Below the pieces are notes generated by a model that ran no database searches, was not told the origin of the DNA, and was given only the letters and a program-made list of their open reading frames with translations. DNA of 64,000 bases, from positions 6,796,501 to 6,860,500 of the forward strand of contig NC_044600.1 of assembly GCF_901933205.1 (NCBI RefSeq), written 5' to 3'. Shown in pieces: positions 30,001 through 43,239 of the stretch. The translations under genes were made by a program, and so were the position numbers. The stretch comes from Camarhynchus parvulus (lineage: Eukaryota; Chordata; Aves; Passeriformes; Thraupidae). The first letter of the stretch is position 1; each line of letters starts with the position of its first letter.

Positions 30001-31079
30001 CTTCCAGAACAGGCATGATGACAAAGGTGCAATGCTGGGCAACATTCTGCACGTGAGAGCAAGGACCCCCGGGACTAAAATCAGCAAATGGCAAGTGAGG
30101 GAGTTTTACTGCAGGAGAGGAGAGAATTAGGGAGAGTTCACCACAGGAGTCAGGCAGGAGATTAGTTTTCATTTGGTTTAGCTTCAAGTCAGATGTGCTT
30201 CTAAATCATCACAGAGAGAGATGAATGCAGTTGTGATTGTGGATTTGGGAGACAGAGAAAGAGGGAGAAGATTGGCAGCAAGATTGCCTTGGCCACAAAC
30301 GCCATTTTTGCTTTACAAAAGCAGAGATGAATACTGAGCTGTGCACGCTCAGCCCTGTGCAGAGCAGCCTGGAGAAGACAAGCCTCAAACACAGGACAAG
30401 ACAAAGGCCACAGAAAGCTGCTTCAGCCTGTCACCTCTGAACTGGATGCTTCTGCTTAAAATATCCCAAACAATTCCACAGTCTCTCCCCTTCCTCCACT
30501 TAGCGAGCTCCAGACTCGACCATAGTACAGCTGTAATAAAAGAAATGAACAAACCAACAACAAGTTTGAATCGGTGCAATTCATTTTACTTTCTTGCATC
30601 CATTTTTGTTTCTCTCAAATTGCCTCTACCCAGTTACTTTTCCATTTTGAACACCCCATCCCCTGCCCCCCTCCCATAAAATGCAACCTCTACTTATAGG
30701 GTAATTTCATCCTATAGCTTCTTATAACTTGATTTTTTTTAAGCTAACTATTGTTTAATTACTACTTTGAAGTCAATTTAGCAGAAGAAAAATCCCTAGT
30801 TTAAGGTGGCTTTTTGCATCCCCACCAAGCTATTCAGCAGGGCATTCATCCAGGATACAAAACTAGGCTGAAGCTTTAGGAGTTGAATGGATCACTCCAG
30901 TAGAGATTTAATTTCCATGAAATTCCTCCATGAAAATCCACTCACTCCTCTTAGATCTGACAGACAGCCAAAGACCAGCCACTACCTTTGAACTGAGTAA
31001 TTTTTAAATGCATCCCACCCCTCTTTGCCCCCCATGTAAATATGAATTGCTGAGGCTCAGAGCTCTCTGGTAGACTTTA
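24093..31079. other. Intergenic, AT-rich; no gene recognised
   Basis: About 7 kb downstream of the CR1 block with only short, unsupported reading frames. Small simple repeats occur, such as CTCA at about 26700-26715. I recognised no exon, RNA gene or transposon here. Mammalian synteny would place CCDC160 between PHF6 and the microRNA cluster, but no intact CCDC160-like frame is present. Confidence 0.5.
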
Positions 31080-32290
31080 AACCACTCCCAGAGCGCGGGC
31101 AGGAGGGGAGGGAAAGGCAAGCACATGGCTCTGTGATGACCGAACTTAGGGTAGCTCGATGACTGAGCCCCAAATCGCTCCGCTGCGGCTGAACCCAGAG
31201 CTGTTCCCGCAGGGGCCGCCGTTCGTGGGAACCTGCGGGCAGCCACGGCCTCGGGCAGCGCCGGTCCCGGCGGCCCCGGTCCTCTGGCCCGGTGTGACAG
31301 CGCCCGGAGATGCAGCCGATGCCCGTGTCATTGCCGGGTGTGTGCACTGTACACCGAACTCCCCCCGCATCGCGGCGAGCCCGGCCGGGGGCGGTCGGTT
31401 CCCGACGGTAACCCGGCAGAAGCCGCCGGGAGCTCGGTGTGCGAGCCGAGCGCTGCCGGCAGCACTGTCCCGGTCCTGTGCGAGCCCTTCCCTGTTCCCT
31501 TCGCAGCGGGAATCATCCCCATCCCCATCCCATCCCATCCCCATCCCATCCCCATCCCCATCCCATCCCCATCCCATCCCATCCCATCCCATCCCCATCC
31601 CCATCCCGGCCCCTCGGACCGGGGAGTTCCTGCACAGACAGCACCAAGCCGAGCCGCCGGCGCGGGTGCGGATCCCGCACCTCCCCTCCCCGCCTCCTTC
31701 CGCCCCCCGCAACTCCCGGACTTCCTTCCACTCGTGTGTTTTAGAAAATGCTCACCCCGAAGTCACCACGTGCGTCGCTTAATGGCTGGGACAAAACATG
31801 GGGGGTTATCTATTTATAAAGCTTTGATATACCAGGCTGGCAAGATTTTTCTACATTTATTCGCTTCACTTTTCTCCATTTAACAGCTGCCAACTCCTTA
31901 TTTTCCCGAGCGGTGCTGCACTCCCACCTCTCTGTGCAAACCCCATTCCCGAGTCCCGGCTGCTGTTTTAACTTTGCTCGGACGCAACTTTGGCTGTTCA
32001 AATTTCAGTCCTTAGCCAAGCGCTGCTTTTCTTGCCGGAAGCAACTCTTCAGTTCATCTCCTGAAGTTTGCTGCTTTTTCCCTTAAGCCTTGTTTTAATC
32101 CCTGCGTTCCGAGACCTTTCCCGGGTGACGCCCGTTGTCTCTGTTGGGGGGACGGGCAGGGGTGCCCTGAGCACTGAGCCCCATTTCCCTCTCCCATCCC
32201 CGCTCCCCCTCCCCGCAGTTCCACGCGCGGCTCTCAGCGAGCTCCGGCGGCTCCCGGGCATTTCTCGCCGCAGAGCTGCGGATGCCTTTG
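31080..32290. promoter_or_regulatory. Orphan CpG island with no assigned gene
   Basis: A CpG-enriched, GC-rich block of roughly 1.2 kb in AT-rich surroundings, 8 kb from the PHF6 island and 18 kb from the microRNA island. It contains a CCCAT tandem tract (31514-31607). Reading frames through it (for example about 180-207 codons on both strands) run through the tandem repeat and look like composition artefacts. It may be the promoter of an unannotated long non-coding RNA or an intergenic regulatory island. Confidence 0.6.
31514..31607. repeat. (CCCAT)n / (CCCCAT)n minisatellite tract
   Basis: About 94 bp of mixed CCCAT and CCCCAT units within the orphan CpG island. It is C-rich on the plus strand and G-rich (ATGGG/ATGGGG) on the minus strand, so G-quadruplex formation on the minus strand is conceivable. 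Confidence 0.9.
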
Positions 32291-34430
32291 CATTCCAGGC
32301 ACAATGACCCTCTGTTCCCTGGAAGCTTTCTTCAGCTCCAACATCTAAATCACCAGCCCCGCAGCAGGCAGAATCCCCCGCTCTTTCCTCCTTTGAAATG
32401 TTTATCTTTGCACCTCCTAACTCAGGCTCAAATGCTCCAACAAGGAACTTGGGAACCCCTTCTTTTCCTTTTGAACTCTTTTTCCTCTAGAATTTTTGTA
32501 ATTGCCGCATTGCAGAAGGGTTTTTTTGTTTGTTTGATTGTTTGTTTTCACTCTTTCTTCTCCCTCTCAATGAAATTTTTCAAACATCAGTGATTCAGAT
32601 TGATTAGCTTGACAAAAAGGTCCTGAGCACTGAAATTAGGAGATGATATCTACTCCCAGAGTTTTCTCTCCATTTTTAAAAGTTTGCTTGCTATCACAGG
32701 ACAAAAAAAAGTTTGAACAATATAATTTCACTTCGATGTGAATGCTGACCGTTTTTATTCTAGAAAGGTTTAAAACTTTTAATACCTTTCCTTGGCAGTC
32801 CTGATATAAGGAAACTGACACACCAAGGTGGTTTCAGTCAGTGTGAGAAAGGGTCTGACAATACATCAACTAAACACACAGGAACTCAGCTGTGTTTTAG
32901 CTGTTGTTGTGATATTAAAGCTTGATAAAGCTTTATGAAGTATGATATTAATTTGTTGGAGGAAATATACACTTTTAAAAACCAAATAAATGCTACAGTT
33001 CATGCATTAAACAAAACTTATCTTCAAAACTCAGTTAATTTTCTAGGACCTATGTTTGAAATGTTTACATTTATGTATTACAAACTATGTTTGTTGTAAA
33101 CTCACTTAATTCAATCCCATCACCACTCAAACTCCTCAGAGGTTCTTACTTTGTTTTAATATTTGCATTGGGATCTGAATATTTGAAACACGGCTGCGGT
33201 TTGGGCGCTAAGTGTTATTTAAGAACTGTGGAGGTGTCAGACCTCATTACACCGAATTACTAGAAAGCTCTGCAGAGTATGGACAGGCAGTAGAGGCTGC
33301 CTCTGGTAACCCTGACAATTGCCCTTCGATCCTGACCTACAGGATTCCTGATATTCCAGCCACAGCCCATTCTTTGTGCACAAACTGAGCAGAGACACAT
33401 TTATACAGAATCACATTTCTGGAGGAACTTTAAGGTTATCTCCAAACCCCTCTCAATTGAAACTAAATTCGAACATGAATCAAAACTTCCAGGAGTGAAA
33501 AATTTGGAATACATTATTATCGTGTTTACCTAGAGTTATCTGTTCAGGTATGCTTTATTGGACCATGGTTGCTGAACTTAGGAAATGAAAAAAAATTATT
33601 GTTAAAAACAGAAAAGTAACAAATTTTATCTGGATTTACATCAAAATCCCATAAGGAAAACTGTAATAAGTGAAATATATTGCAGAAGTATTATGGTAAA
33701 TGTTTGTTTGTTCTCAGAATTGGATCATCTAAAATAAAAAAAATGTATAAGAATTATAAGGAATATAAATGAGACACAAGATTTTTGACACAGACTTTAT
33801 ATTTGTGGATGAGGAAAGTCTTAACTAAATAAGAGCAGTAAAATTTCACATAACCAAAATTAAATAATTAGGCAGTAGTGAGTTCAGAGATGCTTTATTG
33901 GGTGTTGAGGTTCCCCTATGTGTTATGTGTATGGGTAAATTGAAATACAAATGCTGCAGAAAAGATGTCTTCTACTTCAGTTTCCATTTGAACTTCTCAC
34001 TGACATTAGAGGAGGTTCAGTGCAAAGTGGAGGCAGTCTGAACTCCTGAATTTCTGTCTCAGTTGACTGAGGATTAATAATCACAGAATCTGCCTTCCTC
34101 CTCTGTGGGATTTTGATCCTCCCGATCCAGCAGTGATCAGACAGTAGCTCAGTTGTTTCAGCCCAGATTCAAACAAGCAGGTACCTCTGTCTCAGAGGTC
34201 AGCACCATGCTGGGCTCAGAGACTAAATTAATCTGCAGAGGAGTCTGAAGTCACACAGGAAGTGTCTTATTGATCATAAGAGAATGGAAACTTCCCCTGA
34301 AGTCATCCTACAACGCTGTGATGTGCACTGAGTGCAGCCTGTTCTGCAGTGAGCAGCTTCTGTAGGGCAATTTGCCAGTGGTGCTTTCATGGAACAGGTT
34401 AGGAACAAACCCACAGCTGGATAAAGAACA
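32291..34430. other. Intergenic, AT-rich; no gene recognised
   Basis: No supported gene. The stretch at about 33400-33460 loosely resembles a worn minus-strand CR1 3' end (ACAGAATCACA followed by AACTTTAAGGTTATC and CCAAACCCCT), but it is too degraded to call firmly. Confidence 0.4.
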
Positions 34431-34434
34431 GAGG

Positions 34435-34655
34435 GAAAAGGGAAGGAGGGAGGGAAGGAGAGAGGGAAGGAAGGAAGGAAGGAAGGAAGGAAGGAAGGAA
34501 GGAAGGAAGGAAGGAAGGAAGGAAGGAAGGAAGGAAGGAAGGAAGGAAGGAAGGAAGGAAGGAAGGAAGGAAGGAAGGAAGGAAGGAAGGAAGGAAGGAA
34601 GGAAGGAAGGAAGGAAGGAAGGAAGGAAGGAAGGAAGGAAGGAAGGAAGGAGAGA
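34435..34655. repeat. (GGAA)n microsatellite, about 46 uninterrupted copies
   Basis: A purine-only tract beginning with imperfect GGGA/GGAG units and then a perfect GGAA run from about 34465 to 34651. The long plus-strand frame through it (GRKE repeats) is an artefact of the tetranucleotide. Long GGAA tracts are ETS-factor binding platforms in other genomes and are highly length-variable. Confidence 0.97.
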
Positions 34656-35777
34656 ATATAAATACTATTATTTATCCTCTATAGTGCCAACCTTTGACTC
34701 ATTCCAACTATGTATCCCAAAACTCAACTCCAAACTTTGGAAACAGGATTTCTGACCAGTTTACCAATGAACACAATTAGCCATGACACGTTTGTTTCAT
34801 AATAAAAAGAAGGCTGAGTTCCAGTGAAGCAAATGAACAAAGTAAAACCAAACAACAAATACTCATTTAGTCAGACACTGAAAGTTTGAATTTTCAAACA
34901 CCCCAAAGGACATGGTACTGTGTAAGCAAAAGAAGCACTTCTAATTTCCTCCCACCACCCTCAGCTGAACTTTTCTGCATCCCTGTTCAGACTCCAGCCT
35001 TTGCTTCATGCTGCAATCAGCCAGTTCAGCTCAGTGAAGAGAGACTGAAGGAGAACCTCCTTTGTGCCTCTGTCCTGCTTCAACACCAACCTGGGCACAC
35101 AGGGAACTGCCAAGCTGGTTTGCCCCAGAAACCTCAGCAGCACAGTAACTCTGGATCTCAAAACTTTGGATATCCATCATATAAATGGATTTTATGCATC
35201 TATGTGAGACAGTGTACAATGTGACCTACAAAAATAATTTGTGCCCATGTAATTGCCTGATAAATCAATTAAAAATTAAATAGTAACAGAAGGAGTTACC
35301 AAAACTATTTCTAAATGGATACAGGTACTCAGGGTAGCTTACTCCTACTACAGAGGTAAATTATACAAGTTCAAAGTAACTGACATGAGTTATACCTGCC
35401 TTTGGAGCTTCCCACATTCAAGCAGCAGCTCTCCAGCCATGTGCTGATGAAAAGCTCTGGAAATGCAACAATTTTGGTTCAAAATCTCTGGGACTGCAAG
35501 CTTATCCTCTCAGTCTTGCCCTAAAAATGGGCTTCCTTACAGTATGTGTTAGACCTCTGAGCTAAAGTGATAGCTAAGGGGCACAGGAGAGGAGAGAAAG
35601 AGAAATTAATCAGATTTCCTGCTGCAGCCGGATCTCAGAGGAAGTTGTTGCTTCCTGCAGCTTGGGTAGCCTTGGTTCCCTACAAGCCAGATGGAGATTC
35701 TTTAAAGAAATATCTATTTAGGTAAGTCAACAGGAACAATCAGAGAGAAGTGCCAAACAAGGCTGGAAAGAACACCA

Positions 35778-35876
35778 CCAGTCACAGAATCACAGAATGA
35801 TCTGGGCTGCAAGGAACCTTAATGATCAACTAATTCCAGCCCCCACCCCACGGAAAGGGACAGTCCTGCCAAAAAA
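35778..35876 (-). mobile_element. CR1 LINE 3'-end fragment
   Basis: It begins with the reverse complement of the CR1 terminal octamers (CACAGAATCACAGAAT) followed by GATCTGGGCTGCAAGGAACC, TTAATGATCAACTAATTCCA and CCCCCACCCCA, the classic antisense reading of an avian CR1 3' end. It is severely 5'-truncated, about 100 bp. Confidence 0.85.
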
Positions 35877-38800
35877 AATTCAGAAGACACCAGATCTTGT
35901 GCTCTGAGGATGGATAAGCCCATCATTATGTTATAGGAACATGGTGAATCCACAGCCAAACCCTGTATTTGTGGAGTGACAAGGACATTATGGAAAGGAA
36001 CGGAGAGATATTGCTGCCTGCAGCTTGTGACCTCTGCCAAAGATTGCTGAGCCCATAGATCTAAGGACAGAGTGACTGCTACTGCACTCTCTCTTTTCTA
36101 TTTTTTTTTTCAATGCAAGTCAGTTGGAGAAGCAGATTTGGTTTGGAAAGTATCCCTTATCTGACCCTCCAACATCTGATTTGCGGAGAGCTGCATTGCT
36201 CTGTAGGTTCCCAGGTTTTCCTGGAGGTTCAGCGCTGGATATATAAAATTTCACCTCCTGTGGGCAGCTCTGTGTTCCCTAAGGGCAGTGGAAGGGTTTG
36301 GAGATGTCTCTACCTGACATCTGTGATTTCTGTGGGTTGTACTGGTTGTTGGACACAGAAGTCCAGGGGAGTGTTGGAAAAAACTGTTTCCCCTCCTGCA
36401 GTCCATCCTCCTGCAGAACAGCCCTGTGTGAACCCCTGACAGGGTTAATGGAGGTGGGGGAGCCTACTGCTGCCCTTTCTCAGCTGAAAGGGCACAGGAG
36501 AGCAATACAGCTCCTCATACTCCCTTAAAGGTATTTTGCTTTTCATCAAAACAACAAACATAAAATATGTTCCTGAGGCTTCTAATAAAGGATGACAATT
36601 TTTGTAGTGTCTAACTTCAAACACAAAATTATAAAAATAATATTTAAAATGCAATTATATGGCTTGAAGTGTATTCTCTATGTGACATTCTTGTACATGG
36701 TGCAGGTTCATCTATATAAGATGTCATGGAAATGTGTGACATATATTATTATGTGCTTCAGCCTCAGCATTTACTTAGCCAAGGCTGTCATTAACACCTT
36801 GATAGAAGGAAGTACATCCTATTTGTGTAAGTACTGAGTGTTTGGTCTACATTGAGCAAGAGCTCAATATATGAATATTTACTGGAATAAGCCTTCCTCT
36901 CAATGTTTTTCAGCTTCTGTCCTTGTCTTAAATGGAAGCACTGAACAAAACAGAAACAAACCATTCTTAGCCCAAAAATCTATATTTTTGTCTGACATTA
37001 GTTTCTTTTTGTTTTAGGAAATCCTATTTTAAATTACCCTTCAGGCTGCTGGAGGTACCAGGCTGAGGTGAGCACATGGAAAAGGCAAGCTGAGTTTAGG
37101 AAAACTTGGTCATCAAACAAGACAGGAGAGTTTGAGCAGCCAGGAACTGCTGCTTCATTAGAAGTTAAACCTTCACTCACTAAATGTCAGAGCCACCAGC
37201 TGCCAAGGAAATCATCTTCCTGTGGCATAGATGAGTGTGATCTATACATTCAACCAGACAAAATATCCAGTGTTAAATATCAGTGATTCAAGGCTGCTAA
37301 TCTGGAAGTGACTCTCCAGTCTGGATTAGACAGAGCCAACATTTGAGCATTCCAATGGCTGATAGATAAACTGGTTTTATCTAATTCTGGTAAATTAGAA
37401 ATACCTTCCATTTCCAAAGAAACAAGAGAGCTGAGCAACACGAAAGAGAAAGTCTTCTGGATGTGGATACTTGGTCTTTTCTTCCAGTTTTCAGATGCAC
37501 TCCATCTGCTCTTAGGAAAATCAGCATTGTACCTTGAGACTACCAGGCTGGAAGAGGAGGGACTACAGGGGATCCAAAATATACTTTTAAATAGATTCTC
37601 TTATCTTGTTTTTCAGGGAAGATTTGGAAAGCTTTGGTATACATTACAGTAAAAAACCCATTAATTTACAAACTGCAGTGTTTATGTTGGGAAATGCATC
37701 CTGCTCTTCTGTGAGCAAAACAAAACAGCCTTATCTTGATGGATTATTTTCTGAAAAAAAGAAAAAAAGAAAAAAGTGAATGGATCACAGAAGCTTCTGC
37801 CTGCCTCATGGGAATTTGGCTGAAAAGGGAAGATGAGAACATGTGGCAATCCATGACACGTGCCATGAAATTTTTTCAGAATGAACTGTTTCAGGTTTTG
37901 CACACATCTTTTATTCATTTATTTATTTATTAGGAAACTAAACAGAGCAACACTTGTCAGAGGTAACACACTTCCCATGGAACACTTTACCTTGGGAAAT
38001 AACTCACATTTTCCATCTTTAAGGGGTGGGATCAGCCTGACTGCTGAAGCACAGAGGAGCCTGGCAGGGCACCGCAGGCTCCAAGACTTGGAGTCAATGA
38101 ATAAATCAGGAGTTTTATCCCAGCCCCAGGGGCAGGGGATGATTCTCCTCTCTCCCAGCCCCTCTCCCTCCAGGACCCACCCTCGTGTTTGACCATTCCC
38201 CATCCCCTGCAGCCCTTACCCAGCTTTTCTGCCTTTTCTCTACTTTTCTTGTGTTGCTCTTGCTGGGACGTTGGGAGCTGCTCCAGGGGATGTGGATGGG
38301 CCCGAAGGAGGGGGAGTGACCACCAGGGCGCTTCTCCTTCAGAGCTGACCTCACCCAGGGCACCAAATTCCAACAATTAAATGGAATTAAATGGAAACTG
38401 CACCTCCCCTTAAAGAGCCACCTTGTATCAGAAACACAAAAGCTGAAGCAGGGATGGGGTGTGCTGAGAGGATGTTAAAGAGATGGACTATTGCAAATAA
38501 CAATATTTATTTAGTATGATTAATCTTATTTTAAGGATGAAATATACATGTTTAAGAAATGTGCTTATTTCAAAGGTGAGCTGTAAATTTCCTGTCTGAA
38601 ATTTAGTTTTCATTAGTGTTTTAAAAAGCATAAGGGGTCCTTAAGAACCATGATTTAACTGGAAGAAATAATAAGAAAATATTTAGATAATAAAGAAAAT
38701 AATTTGTTAGTGCTTCATAATGAAGTTACAAATAGTGAAGTCCTTTTAAAAAGACAGTACAAAATTAATTAACCAATTTAATTACCTCTAGATATTAAAA

Positions 38801-39039
38801 TGATATTAAATTTTTGCTGCTTGGCAATCATTATTTGAAAGCTAAGAAATACTCCAGGATTAATTATGTGACTTTATGAATAGATATTTATTAAAGTTTG
38901 GATATTGAACTCTGTGTTTAATGAAACCTTTTCTCTTGAACTGCAATCTTAACTACAATTTAACAAATCCTTCAACTTGAGTTCTGCTACATGAAATATC
39001 CTCTATGTCTTGACCAAATTTAAGGTCCTTTAACAGCCT

Positions 39040-39205
39040 TTTTATACAGAATTTTAGGCTAGGAGGAACAAAAGGATGCACTTTTCACGACCCTGGAACC
39101 CTGTGACCACTGGGAAATCAAAAGGGTGGTGACACGAAGGAAAACTATTGTCCACAAAAATAAGCTCTTCAAGGGGCACCAGGAATGCACAATAAAATCC
39201 CAGTT
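39040..39205. repeat. Unidentified dispersed repeat, copy 1
   Basis: About 165 bp closely similar, in the same orientation, to 41448-41615. Shared blocks include ACAAAAGGATGCAC, GGGAAATCAAAAGGGT, GGAAAACTATTGTCCA, AAGGGGCACCAGGAAT and CACAATAAAATCCC. The AATAAA near the end and the lack of coding sequence would fit an LTR or other non-autonomous element, but I did not recognise the family. Confidence 0.75.
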
Positions 39206-41447
39206 TCCTTTGTGCAGCTGTTTATGCCTATGGCTTGCATCATCCAGAGCTCAAGAAAAGATCTAAACTAAAAAGGAATTCAGGTTTCTAAGAAAAATCT
39301 ATATTCTTTAAAAAAACCCCAAAAACTATGTGAAAAAAATCTTTTAAGAATTCATCATTTCTTTACAAATAAAATATGTAAGTCTGAGGTAATGGAAACC
39401 CTCCTGTCCTCTCTGTGGGAATTGGAGAGGTGGATTTAAAAAGTGATTCCAGCAAGTAGAAGCAGATGGGAAAATAACCTGATTTGTCAGAACTGGAGGA
39501 TTTAGTGAATTTGTTGCCTTCTTTCGTTACTAGAATGTAGCAGCATGTAAGAGCTTAATCAGACAATGAGCTCTACTTCAACCTGAAAACATTTAAAGTA
39601 AAAATGCAAAAGAAAAAAATAAAAAAAGGACTGGTCTTAAATTCTTAATTAAGAAAAGCTGCAATTTAACCTAGTAGCCTTTTTTTTTTCCTCCCAGAAG
39701 ACTGAAAAATATAGAAAAATAGCAAATAAAAATATAGAAAAATCTGTGAGTCTCATGTTACACTCTCTGAAAATAATTTATCGTGTCATGTTTTGTCAGA
39801 AAATTTTAAAAGAAGTTTTTGTTGTTTAAGTCTTATTCAAAGACTTTTTCTAATTCAACTTGAAATCAGTGAAGAGAAAAAATTCCATTGACTTTAGTAA
39901 GCTTTGTCAGGGAACTGCCTGGTAATTAATGCAGAACATTATAATTAAATTTTCTTCTCATAAAATTGTTCAATAAAAATGTGTAAAATTTGCAGTTACC
40001 ACCTTTTTTTTGTGTTTAAATGTTACTTGGGTATTTGCAGAGCAAAGTGAAAGCTGTGTGAGTGGAACAAGTTTAAGCAATGAAAATGATCAGATAGTAC
40101 TTGTAAGCAAAAATGAAATCAACAGATTTTTCTCATTTCTCCTTAGAGACTTTCCAAAAAAGTAAGCAACAGCAGATTTGGAGAAAAAACTCAAACAAAC
40201 AAAACCACAGTTCAAAAAGCTGTAGCTTTAACAGTTTGCTTTTATATCAGGAAAGTGAAGAAGTTTTTTTTTGAAGAAAGAATGTTTTAAAATTGTATAT
40301 TTTTACAATTAAACCGATTGTGGGAATTTATTCATAGGGAGTGATGCTAAAAGCAGAAACATTTCATGTTGCAGCTGCTGGCCATCTCTAAAGAAATATA
40401 AAATAAATCATTTTTGGAAACGAATCACTTTTGGAAAAGACAAACTGTCTTGAAGGCAGTAACTTTTAAGCTGCTAATGCACGTGGTCGGTTTTGAACAA
40501 TCATTTTCGGGTGTGGGTTTTCCAGGGAGAGCAGAGGACAGGATCCTGCTGGAACTGGTTGTGCACAGGGCGGGAGGAGCTGCAGGACAAAGCCCCGAGG
40601 AGCCCAAAGGCAGCAGTGACCTCTGGAGCCCTGGGGCACCTCTCACAAGCTGCACTCCCTCCCAGGCTCTGCAGCGCTTTGGGAAGTGAGCTGCCACATT
40701 CCCTACACAGCAAAGAACAAATTTACCCGGAATTCTGTGCAATCTTGTAACAGAAAATACAGGATTGAAGAGCTCTTAAAAGGTTGATGTGTTTTTTTCA
40801 CATTTAATCAAAACTTGCTGTTACAGAGGTTGGAAGGAGATTGCAAACAGGCAAATCTCAAGGGGTGGGGGGGGGAAATTGTGTTAGAATTCATATTATT
40901 CTCACTGAATCTTCAGTCTTCATAAAGTTTTGTGCTTTCTGGTTAGTAAAAAGAGGAACTATTTCCCTTCTGGGCAAGGCAAAGCACTGTTACAAACTAC
41001 AGTGATGCCACAAGCCATAGCAATCATCAGCATTTTTAAATGCAACACTCATCAGGAGGAATTTAAGAGAAGAGGATCTGTCTAAATGAGTAATGTAGAA
41101 AGGAAAAGTCAAGCTAAATCAAAATAAACAAAACAGAAAGGCATATTTTCTTAATACTTTGCATTACAATCTGTGTAAGGTACAAAATCTCTGATGCACT
41201 GAATGCTTAAATTTTACAGAGGTTCATGTGGAAAATCCTGCTGCAGAATCTGCATTTTGGTTTTACATATAAATTAAAAAATATATATATACTGAGTGTA
41301 CTCTTGTATTTTGCCTTAAAATCTTTCATGTTCTTAACAAATTGCACAGAGTTTTTTTAAGCAGAACACCCAAAATCCAACACAGAGGTACATGGCAGAA
41401 AATATACTTTAAATCACTAAACAGATATATTTTTCCTGCCTTTTAAT

Positions 41448-41615
41448 ACAAAATTCTGTGTCCATTATAACAAAAGGATGCACTCTGCACGACCTTGAGA
41501 GCCTGTGACCATTGGGAAATCAAAAGGGTAGTGACACTAAGGAAAACTATTGTCCAGAAAAATAAGCCTCTCCAAGGGGCACCAGGAATCCACAATAAAA
41601 TCCCTGTTTCCAAGA
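41448..41615. repeat. Unidentified dispersed repeat, copy 2
   Basis: Second copy of the repeat at 39040-39205, 2.4 kb away in direct orientation, with scattered substitutions (roughly 85 percent identical by eye over the core). The copies diverge just after the shared AATAAAATCCC. Confidence 0.75.
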
Positions 41616-42742
41616 AAATTCAGGCATTTCCATCAAAAAGGACTGGTAAGATAAATAGAATGTCCTCATAAGCCACAGATTCTTAATAATACAAAATGTC
41701 TAAGTCCATGGTAAACAAAGCCCCAAGGAAAACTAACATCTCCTAACTCAGGCTTCTCAAGACCTGGGTCATGACCCAGTGCCTCGTCACAAGGTACCTC
41801 AAAAGCATTTCTGAGCTGAAATTGCAGGGAATTTGTTTTGCATAACATATATTTCAGTTAGAGTTTCACTCCTTGCAGAGCTCATGCAACTCCTACAGCT
41901 GTCTCCTTGCTCATAGGTGTAATTTCAGGGTTAACAAGGATTGCTGTTGTTATCTTTTAAGGATTTCAGTTTCCATGTGAACACACACTGATCTGAAAGA
42001 AACCCCAGCATGTTAGTTGCTTTCTTGTTTTCTGCCCTTAAATTTAGTGCATGTTTGGGTTTTTATCCCCAAGTTTTTCAATAAATCCATTTGGAGACTT
42101 AAAAAAATCAATAGTAAATGAATTTTGCCATACATTTTGCATTTTGCTTTATAATTTGGTATTAAGACTCTTAACCTTTCAATTACTTTTTTTTATTTGA
42201 TTCTTTTCAGTTTCTTTCAATGATTTCATGGGAGAGTAAAATATTTGTGATAGATTCAAATCTCAGAATGTAATATTTTGTGACAAATCAGTGTGGCTAC
42301 GGTGACAAAGTTGTTTGCAGAACATCTGGGTTTAGATTGAGTCCTGCCTGTAGCACTAAACTCACTTTATTCTACCCTAATCCTGAAGGAGGCAGAAGCC
42401 AACAAATCTTTCATCATTTTTTGCTGTTCAAAGGCATTTTTGCTATCGAATGCCAGGGTTTTCCTAGTCAGCACTAGCAAGAATAAATTGAACAAGGGAA
42501 GTTATACATATCAATATTTTTAGTTGATTTATACTTTTGAAAGGCTCATTCTGCAAACATTTAGATATGTGAGTAAATCTACTCACATAAATAAAATTAC
42601 TTGCATGTTTAGGTGTTTGCAGAATTGACCCATAGCTTCCATAAAAATCTAAAGAAAACCATACCTGATTTTTCTCAAAGAGTTAATAAAAGGGCATATA
42701 TAAGGGGAGGATGTGAGAACCAGATGATTTATTTATTCACTC

Positions 42743-42790
42743 AGTTTAATACAAATCAATTTAATACAAATCAGTTTAATAAAAATTTAA
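42743..42790. repeat. 15-bp tandem, three imperfect copies
   Basis: The unit TTTAATACAAATCAA/G is repeated about three times, giving an FNTNQ-like translation in one frame. No function is inferred. Confidence 0.8.
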
Positions 42791-43239
42791 TACTAGTAAG
42801 AATTACTGCCTCCCAGAATTTCTATGCTTTGGCTTTAATTTTAACTTTTGATTTCTGCAAAAAACTTGTGGGGAGCATTCTTAAAGGTAGTTTCAAGGGC
42901 TGAATCACAATAATTTGTGTGTTTTCACCAATTTTTGCAAAGCTGACAAGTCTGTGATGTAAACTGCAAATCTGCCATAGCTGGTTGCATATGGCTCATG
43001 TTTAACCAGAAAATAATTCCATGTAAGGAGCTGCACAGTAAACAGTTCTCAAACACCGACACGACCGGGTGTCTTGAAATGCATTATTTACATGGAAAAA
43101 TACCTTTTGTCCACAGCAGTTCTGTGTTCTTTCTGGGTTAATGAAATCACAGCCCAGAAACGTTGCTTGTAATAGGCTACAGAGCAGGAGTAAATTTATG
43201 CAAACAGGGAGAGGGATGTCTTTCCCGACCTCACAACCC

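Larger units (their letters stand above)
34656..43239. other. Intergenic, AT-rich; repeats but no gene recognised
   Basis: No supported coding exon. The region contains a short CR1 fragment (35778-35876), two copies of an unidentified dispersed repeat (39040-39205 and 41448-41615), and a 15-bp threefold tandem at about 42743-42790. Short reading frames here show no recognisable protein. Confidence 0.5.

Noticed and set aside
31146..31883. Frames of 180-207 codons on both strands
   Set aside because: They run through the CCCAT tandem tract in a CpG-rich block. The repetitive SHPHPIP and GMGWDGDG translations have no protein match I recognise.
34372..34755. 127-codon frame with (GRKE)n repeats
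   Set aside because: It is a direct translation of the GGAA microsatellite.
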